Shown here: positions 56,786-64,000 of the stretch, piece by piece
Position numbering within the stretch: position 1 is the stretch's first letter
Layout: each line of letters opens with the position of its first letter
NCBI RefSeq assembly: GCF_006442975.2
Contig: NZ_CP083954.1
Span: forward strand, 186,001-250,000
DNA: 64,000 nt
Source: Mesorhizobium sp. B2-1-1
GTDB lineage: Bacteria > Pseudomonadota > Alphaproteobacteria > Rhizobiales > Rhizobiaceae
Direction of reading: 5' to 3'
Notes under the pieces: model-generated
The model's input: the letters and a program-made list of their open reading frames with translations, nothing else
Databases searched by the model: none
Told to the model about the DNA's origin: nothing
Position numbers and translations under genes: made by a program

Positions 56786-57385
56786 ACCCAACAGCCCACA
56801 AACCGGCCCGGGTATATTCCAATCGTTGCCCCACCCGAGCGTCGTCCCTTGTCATGCGGGCTTGTTAAGTCGCCCGCTCCCGGCCGGTTGCTTCCGGCCT
56901 TTCAACCTGTCGCCACTTTGACAGGTATAATTTGCAATTCTATTAAGGCGAGCAAAAGGCCGCAAGGGCAACTGCATTTATTTTTAGGTGAGCTTTTGCG
57001 CTCGACTCGCTCATGCTGCAACGCACACGACGGGATTACGCGCAACTTCGGCTCTTTGGTGTTTTTCAGTAGAATCTACAATATTGAATAGTATTTTATA
57101 TGAATACCACCGAATATCGTGCCGCTCTAAAGCACCAACGAGCTCCATTCAAGGGCATAAAGAACGCCCCGCCTAGAAGTTGCCCCAAAAGCGCCTCTAT
57201 TTTTCCGGCTATGCCCATTTATTGTCATAAATGTGCTAAATATTCCGAAATTTGTGCAGGGCGCGCTTATTATTTAGTCAATTCATGACGTGACTATTTC
57301 AAAGGTGCGGGAAATTGTGTGTTGCGCTGCAACATTTTTTTGATATCGTGCCGTAAACCATCCGGTCAACGCATGGAGTTTTGGC
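56786..57385. other. AT-rich exoX-exoY intergenic region with palindrome H
   Basis: About 600 bases with no credible gene; 56930-57300 is markedly AT-rich compared with the rest of the window. A perfect copy of the exo-type palindrome, TGTTGC-GCT-GCAACA, is at 57320-57334, 51 bases before the exoY ATG. Short frames in this stretch use poor codon sets and were left out. The length and base composition suggest several regulator sites. Confidence 0.65.
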
Positions 57386-58063
57386 ATGAGGGATGTTGCC
57401 AAGTCGGCCACAGCGGAGTTTTCGCAGGCTGGCGTCGATTTTCCACCGCCGATCGGCGGCCTTATCAAGCGCAGTTTCGATATTGCCGGTTCACTGGCCG
57501 CCCTGATCGCTCTCAGCCCGCTGTTCGTGATGATAGCGCTGCTCGTCAAATTCTCCGATGGCGGATCGATTTTTTACGGTCACCGGCGAATCGGGCGTGG
57601 CGGACGGGTTTTCCCTTGTCTCAAGTTCCGCACCATGGTGCCGGACGGCGAAAGGGTGCTGGCCGCCTATCTGGCGGCCAATCCGGAAGCCAAGGCGGAA
57701 TGGATAGCCACCCGCAAGCTGAAGAACGATCCGCGCGTCACCCGGGTCGGCGCGGTCCTGAGGAAACTCAGTCTCGATGAGTTGCCGCAGGTCATCAACA
57801 TCCTTCAGGGCGACATGAGCCTTGTCGGACCTCGCCCGGTCGTGCGCGACGAACTGGAGATCTATGGCAGCGCCGCTGTGTATTACCTGAAGTCCCGCCC
57901 CGGCCTGACCGGCCTGTGGCAGGTCAGCGGCCGCAACGACGTCTCCTATGACAGCCGAGTCGCGTTCGATCGCCACTATGTCGAGAATTGGTCACTTTTT
58001 GAGGATATTCGCATCATCATCAAGACAGTTCCGGCTGTCTGGATGTCGCGCGGCTGCTACTGA
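57386..58063 (+). CDS. exoY: ExoY-type undecaprenyl-phosphate sugar transferase
   Basis: Starts each repeat unit by placing a sugar phosphate (galactose-1-P for ExoY) on undecaprenyl phosphate. It has 225 residues. One membrane helix lies near 34-54 ([20 protein letters not shown]), then [10 protein letters not shown] near residue 88 and [20 protein letters not shown] near 130, both diagnostic of the bacterial sugar transferase family. [17 protein letters not shown] follows. exoF is 110 bases downstream. Confidence 0.95.
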   Translation: MRDVAKSATAEFSQAGVDFPPPIGGLIKRSFDIAGSLAALIALSPLFVMIALLVKFSDGGSIFYGHRRIGRGGRVFPCLKFRTMVPDGERVLAAYLAANPEAKAEWIATRKLKNDPRVTRVGAVLRKLSLDELPQVINILQGDMSLVGPRPVVRDELEIYGSAAVYYLKSRPGLTGLWQVSGRNDVSYDSRVAFDRHYVENWSLFEDIRIIIKTVPAVWMSRGCY

Positions 58064-58173
58064 GCGGTCGCGAACCGGATCGCACGCGGGGGATCTCTCC
58101 CGGCAGGCATCGGGCGCAGGCTCATCGGGCTGGTGGGGCCAAAGCGGATCGGAACATTCAGTTGAAGATAGAC

Positions 58174-59439
58174 ATGTTCGAAGTTTTTTGCAGCGGCCCG
58201 CATTCGAGCCGCTCGCGGCGTTTGCGGCTCGTAGCCAGTTGCCTGGCCCTGTCGCTCGCCCTGCCTCGGATCGCCATTGCCGACGAGTACCATCTCGGAT
58301 CGCAAGACAAGCTCACCATCCGTATCGCGGAGTGGCAGACCGTCGAAGGCACGTTCCGCGACTGGTCGGCGGTGAATGGCGTATACACGGTCGGGCCGGC
58401 CGGAATGCTGTCGGTGCCTTTCGTCGGCGAGCTGCCGGCATCCGGCAAGACAACGGCCGAAGTCGCGGCGGCGATCGGCGAGGCGCTGCAGCACAAGCTC
58501 GCTTTGTCGGACCGGCCCGAGGCATCGGTCGAAATGGCGCAGTTCCGGCCGTTCTATATTTCGGGTGAGGTGCAGAACCCCGGCCAATTCCCCTATGTGC
58601 CCGATCTTACGGTGTTGAAGGCGGTCAGCATCGCCGGCGGCATCCGGCGAAGCGCCGACTACGGCCCGCAGCTCGGCAAGGACCTGGTCACCGCCAAAGG
58701 CAATTTCGATATATATGACGATCAGCGCGTTCGACTGATCGTCAAGCGCGCGCGCATCGATGCCGACCTTGCGGGCAAGTCGAGCTTCGACGTGCCGAAG
58801 GAGGTCGAGGGCGATCCGAGACTGCAGGCCATCGTCGCGGACGAGATGACGATCCTCACGGCTGACCAGAAGGCGCTGAAGCTGAAGCTCGAGGCGCTCA
58901 GCGATCTGAAAGGGGTTCTGCAGGCCGAGATCGAATCGCTGCAGAAGAAGATCGTCAACCAGCAGAAGCAGGTCGACCTGGCGCAGCAGCAACTCACCAG
59001 CATCGGTCCGCTGGCCCAGAAAGGCCTGGTCGCCAACGCAAGACTGCTGGATTCGCAACAGTCCGTCACCGACCTTCAGGGCAAGATCCTGGACTACGAA
59101 ACGGCCATCCTCACCGCCAAGCAAGCGATCAGCAAGGCAACGCAGGATGCCATCGATGCCCAGAACACGCTGAGCTCGAGCCTCGCCGCCGACCGGCAGC
59201 AGACCGAAGCCGACCTGAACGAGGCCGCGCTGAGGGTCAACATGCAGAAAGGATTGATGGCCCAGGCCACCGATCCCGCCACCGTGGCCGCCAGCGCAAC
59301 CAACGAAGAGCCCACCCTGATCTATTCACTGCTGCGCGCTGCCGAGGGCAAGACGAGCGAGATTGCGGTCAAGGAAGACACCCCCGTGTTGCCGGGCGAT
59401 GTGATCAAGGTCAAGCTGGCGCCAATGCCCAGCCAGTAA
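58174..59439 (+). CDS. exoF: ExoF-type outer-membrane/periplasmic polysaccharide export protein
   Basis: Needed with ExoY in the first step and in export of succinoglycan. It has 421 residues from ATG 58174, with a signal peptide ending near residue 37 (RIAIADEYHLG). Two SLBB/polysaccharide-export blocks follow (GVYTVGPAGMLSVPFVGEL and FYISGEVQNPGQFPYVPDL). A long coiled coil occupies about 220-370 (LQKKIVNQQKQVDLAQQQLT). This layout matches ExoF rather than Wza. A TTG four codons upstream is possible. A strong terminator follows. Confidence 0.9.
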   Translation: MFEVFCSGPHSSRSRRLRLVASCLALSLALPRIAIADEYHLGSQDKLTIRIAEWQTVEGTFRDWSAVNGVYTVGPAGMLSVPFVGELPASGKTTAEVAAAIGEALQHKLALSDRPEASVEMAQFRPFYISGEVQNPGQFPYVPDLTVLKAVSIAGGIRRSADYGPQLGKDLVTAKGNFDIYDDQRVRLIVKRARIDADLAGKSSFDVPKEVEGDPRLQAIVADEMTILTADQKALKLKLEALSDLKGVLQAEIESLQKKIVNQQKQVDLAQQQLTSIGPLAQKGLVANARLLDSQQSVTDLQGKILDYETAILTAKQAISKATQDAIDAQNTLSSSLAADRQQTEADLNEAALRVNMQKGLMAQATDPATVAASATNEEPTLIYSLLRAAEGKTSEIAVKEDTPVLPGDVIKVKLAPMPSQ

Positions 59440-59460
59440 GTGGTCGAACGGCCGAGATAA

Positions 59461-59511
59461 GAGCAGCTCACCGTTCACGAAAACGGTGAGTTGCTCTATC
59501 CCTTTGTTTTT
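59461..59511 (+). terminator. Terminator after exoF
   Basis: GAGCA and CTCACCGTT pair with AACGGTGAG and TGCTC around CACGAA, followed by the T-rich CCCTTTGTTTTT. It starts 21 bases after the exoF stop. Confidence 0.85.
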
Positions 59512-59652
59512 GCGCAATTCCGGACGGAAAGCGCTGCGCGCGTTTCCCGGGGAAGCCGTACACACTTTCCTGAAATTGCTGGAGCGGGGCGGCGTTTGAG
59601 GGAATCGCCAGCCGCTCTATCGCCTTGCTTTGACGCAATCCCAAACGGGAAA
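59493..59652. repeat. Two direct copies of a short repeat
   Basis: GCTCTATCCCTTTGTTTTTG at 59493 continues to GACGGAAAG, and a degenerate second copy begins GCTCTATCGCCTTGCTTTGA at 59614 and ends in ACGGGAAACCG. The unit is about 39 bases. From general knowledge this CGCAATTCCGGACGGAAA-type sequence recurs in Mesorhizobium intergenic DNA. It lies between exoF and the 3' end of exoQ. Confidence 0.6.
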
Positions 59653-59663
59653 CCGATCGGTAT

Positions 59664-60965
59664 TCATCGAGCGGCGTCCGTGCCAGGCTCGGGGCCGCTC
59701 CAGCCTCTGGCGGCATTTGCCTCTTCGATCCTTGCCGCAGACAGGCGAGGACGGGCAACGGGCAGTCGCGCCAGCTTGAAGAAGCTGAAATACATCAGGA
59801 AGGAACCCATGATGTAGGGGTTGAGGATCTCGACCTCGACGAAGGAGCGGATCAGGAGCAGCACCATGACGCCGGCCAGAACGACCGAATCCGCCCGCCA
59901 TGTTCCGAACGCGACCGCCGAGACATGGCCGTAGAGCGTGCGCAGGATGACCAGCGAAACCAGCGTCGCCCCGACGAAGCCGAGTTCGACAAGGGCTTCG
60001 ATGTAGGTATTGTGGAAGTGGAAGCCGGTGCGGGTGGTGATGTAGAACTCGTTCCACAGGCGCTCGGCCTCGGCAAAACCCTGGACCCAGTATGCGGCAT
60101 AGCCGACGCCGAGCATGGGCGACCTCTGCGCGGCGTTCCAGCCCTGCTCCCACAGATAGGTGCGTCCGGTGAGCGTCGAATCCTTGCCGAACAGGCCGAG
60201 GACGAAGTCCATGAGGCCGAGGTTCAGCGCCACAAGGATTGTGACGACCAGCATGCCGGCGCCGATCAGGAAGATCACCCGGCGATAGCGTCGCGACAGC
60301 ACCTTGCTCATGGCAAGCAGCATCACCAGCGCCAGCACCGCCGGTGTCGAGGCCATCGAGGTGGCCGAATGCGAGATGACCAGCAGATAGGCCGACAAAA
60401 GCACCACCGGCACCGTCAGGAACAGGCTTAGCCGGCCGTGCCTGAGGAAGGCGATGAAGACGACGCTGAAATAGATACCGAGCGAGGCGACGAAGCCGAT
60501 CTGGTTCTTGGAGGCGAAGGCGCCGACGAAATTATAAGTGCCGTCGAGGACGTCCTCGGAATAGGCCCCGACCTTGAGAGAGTAGAGCAGGACGACGAAT
60601 ATGCCGACCAGGGCGCCTATTGTCAGGGTCCGCACACTGACGGCTCGCGCCGCGACATAGGCGCAGGCGATGTGGGAGAAGTACTGGACGGCCGTTCTCG
60701 CGGTGATGCCGGGAGCATCCGACCAGAAGACGGAGAAGCATACATAGGCCGCGAACGACAATGGCAGCCAGGCGCTGGACAGATGCCGCAGGAACCGCCT
60801 GTAGTCGACCATGATGAGGGGCAGCCACACCGCATAATAGGCCAGGATCAGCACCTGGCCGAATATGACGGAGTAGGAGAATGCCCAGACCGAGACGGCA
60901 ACGGCAAAACTGCCGTAGACCGAGTTCCTCTCGGGATCGACCAGCAAGGACTTTGGAATCTTCAT
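59664..60965 (-). CDS. exoQ: ExoQ-like polysaccharide polymerase (O-antigen ligase family)
   Basis: Inner-membrane protein that joins repeat units into high-molecular-weight polymer. It has 433 residues and about 11 helices. The Wzy-type periplasmic loop is FGKDSTLTGRTYLWEQGWNA, followed by LGVGYAAYWVQG and TGFHFHNTYIEALVELGFVG, the usual catalytic region of ExoQ and O-antigen ligases. It converges with exoYF. Palindrome I lies 84 bases upstream of its ATG. Confidence 0.88.
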   Translation of the reverse strand: MKIPKSLLVDPERNSVYGSFAVAVSVWAFSYSVIFGQVLILAYYAVWLPLIMVDYRRFLRHLSSAWLPLSFAAYVCFSVFWSDAPGITARTAVQYFSHIACAYVAARAVSVRTLTIGALVGIFVVLLYSLKVGAYSEDVLDGTYNFVGAFASKNQIGFVASLGIYFSVVFIAFLRHGRLSLFLTVPVVLLSAYLLVISHSATSMASTPAVLALVMLLAMSKVLSRRYRRVIFLIGAGMLVVTILVALNLGLMDFVLGLFGKDSTLTGRTYLWEQGWNAAQRSPMLGVGYAAYWVQGFAEAERLWNEFYITTRTGFHFHNTYIEALVELGFVGATLVSLVILRTLYGHVSAVAFGTWRADSVVLAGVMVLLLIRSFVEVEILNPYIMGSFLMYFSFFKLARLPVARPRLSAARIEEANAARGWSGPEPGTDAAR

Positions 60966-61049
60966 CTCAGGTTCTCGCCGAGCCTACCCCGGACCGCCGC
61001 GTAGCCGGCAGGCATCTCCGTAAGAAGGGTGCAATCGACGGCATCTCCA

Positions 61050-61064
61050 TTGTGCAGTGCAATA
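61050..61064. promoter_or_regulatory. Exo-type palindrome I, upstream of exoQ
   Basis: TTGTGC-AGT-GCAATA, 9 of 12 half-site matches, 84 bases upstream of the exoQ ATG on the minus strand. Confidence 0.55.
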
Positions 61065-61219
61065 TAACCTATCGCGCCGCGCGCTCAATGGCAAATGCGG
61101 TCACCTTGTCTTACAGCCAGGCGAGCGCCGAGAGATCAGGTCCGGGACACGCCCGGACGGGATCGGACTTCTCTTTCCATTGCCGGCCTCTCCATCGACG
61201 CCGCAACCAGCCGTGCGCG

Positions 61220-62047
61220 CTACCAAAGTGCTCCGCCGGTGACCTGTATGTTTTCCATGGTGATGCCCTTGGCCATATCCGAGCAGAGGAACACGGCCAG
61301 CGCCGCGATCTCCTGCGGCTGGAGGATGCGCTGCTGCGGGTTGCCCCTGGCGATCTCGGCCATCGCGTCCTCGGCCGTGCGGCCCTTGCCCTCGCGCTCG
61401 ACGACCTGCGCCACGTTGCGGCGCATCAGTTCGGTCTCGACCCAGGTCGGGCTGATCATGACGCAGGTGACGCCATGCGCCGCCCCTTCGAGCGCCACGC
61501 AACGGGTGAGGCCGAGGAGACCGGCCTTGGAGGCGCAGTAAGCGGGATTGTCCTTCCAGCCGACCGAGGCGGCGGTCGAGCCGATGTTGACGATGCGGCC
61601 CCAGCCGCGCTCGATCATGCCGGGCAGCACAGCGCGGGTGGCGCGGAAGGCGCCGGTGAGATTGGTGTCGACGATCTTGTCCCACAGCGCGTCGGAATGG
61701 CCGCAGACCGGCTGCTCGGCCGTGGTGCCGGCGGCGTTGACCAGGATGTCGACAGGACCCACCGCCGCCTCGGCGTCGGCCGCGAAACGGTTCGTGACGT
61801 CGGTGTCGCGCACGTCAAGATGGGCGGTGTAAATCCTCGTTCCATGCGCGCCGAGAGCCGAACGCACGCGCTCTATCTCGTCAGCGCCGGGATAGTAGGC
61901 GGCGTCGGATCTCTCCACGCCGCCAGGTGCGACATAGGAACCGACGGCGACATTGGCGCCGGCCTGCGCCAATGCCGTGGCAATCGCCAGGCCCATTCCG
62001 GAGAAGCCACCGGTGACGATTGCGCCGCGGCCGGAAAGGTTTGTCAT
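61220..62047 (-). CDS. Short-chain dehydrogenase/reductase
   Basis: NAD(P)-dependent classical SDR of 275 residues. The cofactor site is GGFSGMG near residue 13 and NAAG near 103. The catalytic Ser lies in NIGSTAAS near residue 155 and Tyr/Lys in YCASK near 167. It sits downstream of acetone carboxylase genes in the same direction and may oxidise a related ketone or hydroxy acid, for instance 2-propanol or 3-hydroxybutyrate. That role is inferred from position only. The 110-base gap upstream holds no gene. Confidence 0.88.
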   Translation of the reverse strand: MTNLSGRGAIVTGGFSGMGLAIATALAQAGANVAVGSYVAPGGVERSDAAYYPGADEIERVRSALGAHGTRIYTAHLDVRDTDVTNRFAADAEAAVGPVDILVNAAGTTAEQPVCGHSDALWDKIVDTNLTGAFRATRAVLPGMIERGWGRIVNIGSTAASVGWKDNPAYCASKAGLLGLTRCVALEGAAHGVTCVMISPTWVETELMRRNVAQVVEREGKGRTAEDAMAEIARGNPQQRILQPQEIAALAVFLCSDMAKGITMENIQVTGGALW

Positions 62048-62156
62048 CGGGCATGGCCTCCGCGCGGCACGGGACGGTCCATCAGTCCCGAGAGTATCTG
62101 AACTTCATAGGCCAACATAACCTTCGGAGCCGGTGACGAAACTTGTGTCCTTGCCA

Positions 62157-62672
62157 TCAGCTTTCCTTGTCCATCGGCTCCAGCGGCTCCAGCGGCTTGC
62201 CCAGCCAATCGCGGTAGAAACCTTCCAGGTCGGGTTCGAAATCATGGACGATGGGATAACCCGGCGCCGCGGCCTCGACCTCGTGCAGCGTGCCGCATTG
62301 CGGACAGATGAACTCGCGGATTTCCATCCATTCGGGATCCGGCAGGTCGCTGTTGGGATAGATCTCGCGCAGCGCCTCCTCGCTGTCGCGCACGATGATC
62401 GAAGCCTTCAGCTTCCAGTTCTTGCGGTAGTCGCCGAAGGAATGGCCGCATTCGCAACGGGTTACCCGCTCATCGCCGCTCTGGCAGATGAAGAGGTGGT
62501 CGCCAACAGGGAGCAGTATCGGATCGCTCCAGCCGACACGGTCCTGCAAAACCGCGACATATTTGAAGAACCGGTCGTCGTCCTTGTAGGCGCTCATGAC
62601 GCGGCGCGTCTGCGGCCAAGGCAGGGTGCCCGCGACCAGATCGGCGATGACTTCCTTGCTGTATGAGGTCAT
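62157..62672 (-). CDS. Acetone carboxylase gamma-type subunit
   Basis: A 171-residue protein from ATG 62672 (MTSYSKEVIADLVAGTLPWP). It carries zinc-ligand-like Cys pairs in CECGHSFGDY and CPQCGTLHEVEA, and the ending PDLEGFYRDWLGKPLE is typical of the gamma subunit of acetone or acetophenone carboxylases. It is five bases downstream of the alpha-type subunit gene, matching the usual order beta-alpha-gamma. The complex carboxylates acetone to acetoacetate with ATP. Confidence 0.87.
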   Translation of the reverse strand: MTSYSKEVIADLVAGTLPWPQTRRVMSAYKDDDRFFKYVAVLQDRVGWSDPILLPVGDHLFICQSGDERVTRCECGHSFGDYRKNWKLKASIIVRDSEEALREIYPNSDLPDPEWMEIREFICPQCGTLHEVEAAAPGYPIVHDFEPDLEGFYRDWLGKPLEPLEPMDKES

Positions 62673-62677
62673 GGTCC

Positions 62678-64000
62678 CTACTCCACGCCGAAGGTCGATT
62701 TGGCGTCGACATCCCAGAAGGTTGAAAAATCCCTGGTGAAGCGCGGCGAGAGCTTGATGGCGCTGGCATACATCTTCTTCACCTCGGGCGCGAAATCGAC
62801 CGCCTTCACCCGCTCGCGCTCCTTGGCCATCCACTCCGAGACCGGCCTGGCCCGAGCGAGCCGGCGCGACCGCATCTCGGCGCGGTGGCGCTTGGTGGCT
62901 TCGAGATTGGCGACGGGATAGCCGTCCTCGTCCTCGTCAAGCACGATCCCGAAGACATTTTCGGCAGCTTCCCTGGTGAGATAGCCGTTCTCGACGTCCG
63001 ATGCTGTCTTGAGCGGGTCGCGCTCCAGCACGTCGCCATAGCCGCCCCCGCCATTGTAGGAATGGGTGAACACGTCGCCGGTTTTGTGGGGTGCGGTGAT
63101 ATAGGGCCCTTCCATCGTCACGTGCTGGCCTTCGAGCCGGACCTCGAGTTCGGAACGATAAGGATTGGTGCCGGTATGGTGCGCCAGCGGCGCGCCCTTT
63201 TGTGCAAGCTCGAAGATGTTGCTGTCGCGCACCGCACGGTGTTTTTGGCAGGTCGGCGCCGGATAGCCGCCGCAGAGCCCGCCATTGTCGAAGACGCGCG
63301 AGGAGTGTTCCGAGGTGACCAGCCGGAGATGGTCGGTCTTGCTGACCAGCCAGGTCGACAGGAAGGCGCAGCCGCCGCGATATTTGCCGGCGCCCCCGGA
63401 ATTGGCAACGATTGAACGGCCGATATAGACCATCGGCATGTTCTGTTCCCAGATCTCGATGTTGCCCATGTCGGATTCAGGATTCCAGCCGACATAGGCG
63501 GTGTCCAGCCCATCCTTGATGGCAAGCGCGCCGGAACCGGCGGCCGCGCATTCGAAATGCGCCATGCCGAACAGCGTGCCGTACTGGCTGGTTCCCCCCA
63601 TCTCGATCATCGGGCTGTTGACCTGGCCGACGAAGGCCTCCTCGACGAAGCCGCGGGCGATGAATGATCTCGACAGGAGCCGCTGGAAGACGCCATAAGC
63701 CGGCAAGAGCAGCGCCCAGGACGTGGCGGTGGCCACCATCTCATTGTCGGGATTGGTCCAGGTGCCATGCGGCAGCTTCAGCTCCGTCGCCATCCAGGCG
63801 CCGTCATTGACCAGGCCTTCGAAATTCATGTGCTGGGTCAGCGTCACGAACATGCCGCCATCCATGCCGGCCGGCGTGCAGTTCATGGAATGGTAGCCCC
63901 AGGGCTGCGTGCCCTCGAAATCCATGATGATCTTGCCGCCCGTGGTGATCTCCATTTCGATCGGAATGTTGTAGAGCCAGTCGGGGTCGCCGAGCGGCTG
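62678..64000 (-). CDS. Acetone carboxylase alpha-type subunit (HyuB family), 5' end outside window
   Basis: Open through the window edge; 440 residues of the C-terminal part are seen, of about 770 usual. Blocks such as TQPWGYHSMNCTPAGMDGGM, NSGGAGKYRGGC and YNGGGGYGDVLERDP (a glycine-rich end motif of hydantoinase B proteins) support the family. RPVSEWMAKERERVKAVDFA and the final STFGVE are seen in acetone carboxylase alpha chains. The beta subunit gene should follow beyond position 64000. A hydantoinase cannot be fully excluded without the missing part, but the gamma subunit argues for a carboxylase. Confidence 0.88.
   Translation of the reverse strand, partial: QPLGDPDWLYNIPIEMEITTGGKIIMDFEGTQPWGYHSMNCTPAGMDGGMFVTLTQHMNFEGLVNDGAWMATELKLPHGTWTNPDNEMVATATSWALLLPAYGVFQRLLSRSFIARGFVEEAFVGQVNSPMIEMGGTSQYGTLFGMAHFECAAAGSGALAIKDGLDTAYVGWNPESDMGNIEIWEQNMPMVYIGRSIVANSGGAGKYRGGCAFLSTWLVSKTDHLRLVTSEHSSRVFDNGGLCGGYPAPTCQKHRAVRDSNIFELAQKGAPLAHHTGTNPYRSELEVRLEGQHVTMEGPYITAPHKTGDVFTHSYNGGGGYGDVLERDPLKTASDVENGYLTREAAENVFGIVLDEDEDGYPVANLEATKRHRAEMRSRRLARARPVSEWMAKERERVKAVDFAPEVKKMYASAIKLSPRFTRDFSTFWDVDAKSTFGVE

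Noticed and set aside
56988..57288. Small plus-strand frames in the exoX-exoY gap
   Set aside because: They lack ribosome sites, use unusual codons for this genome and lie in the AT-rich control region.

Overview
The window reads as chromosomal DNA of a Mesorhizobium-like alphaproteobacterium (Rhizobiales). It is GC-rich and has rhizobial gene sets: the redox pair ActS/ActR, a GlnD-MurJ-TrpS string, a succinoglycan-type exo cluster (ExoA, ExoL, ExoP, ExoK, ExoX, ExoY, ExoF and ExoQ-like proteins), and several families of intergenic palindromic repeats of the kind common in Mesorhizobium. The genus is inferred from content and was not tested by any search.

Layout. 1-4.7 kb: maeB (3' end outside the window) diverges from mutS. 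4.7-8.9 kb: an aldo/keto reductase and a copper block (DUF305 protein, CPC-type Cu+ ATPase with a textbook CueR operator). 9-18.7 kb: housekeeping genes glnD, murJ, trpS, a universal stress protein, a NifU-type scaffold, an L,D-transpeptidase lipoprotein, a CueR-type regulator, OsmC and MmcB. 18.7-28.6 kb: nhaA, actR, actS, hrpB (carrying an in-frame palindromic repeat), a DMT exporter, a PIG-L deacetylase and prpE. 28.7-31 kb: an acyltransferase and small genes. 31-61 kb: a large exopolysaccharide region. 61-64 kb: a short-chain dehydrogenase, then the gamma and part of the alpha subunit of an acetone carboxylase-type enzyme.

The most interesting part is 50.65-56.5 kb, inside the exopolysaccharide region. 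It holds a complete lasso-peptide gene set in the order precursor, PqqD-like recognition protein (B1), transglutaminase-like leader protease (B2), asparagine-synthetase-like macrolactam synthetase (C), HprK-like kinase (K) and ABC exporter (D). The 50-residue precursor is a small open reading frame at 50651-50803. Its leader matches Y-x2-P-x-L-x3-G-x5-T-x exactly. The predicted 24-residue core begins with Gly, has Asp at position 9 for the ring, and ends in Ser, the residue that kinases of paeninodin-type clusters phosphorylate.

A second signal ties the region together. A 15-bp palindrome close to TGTTGC-N3-GCAACA lies upstream of the acyltransferase, exoL, the Wzx-type flippase, a small coiled-coil protein, a nucleotidyltransferase, the lasso precursor, exoY and exoQ. 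This suggests one regulator controls polysaccharide assembly and the lasso peptide together. Its half-sites recall PhaR/AniA-type TGC/GCA boxes, but that link is a hypothesis.
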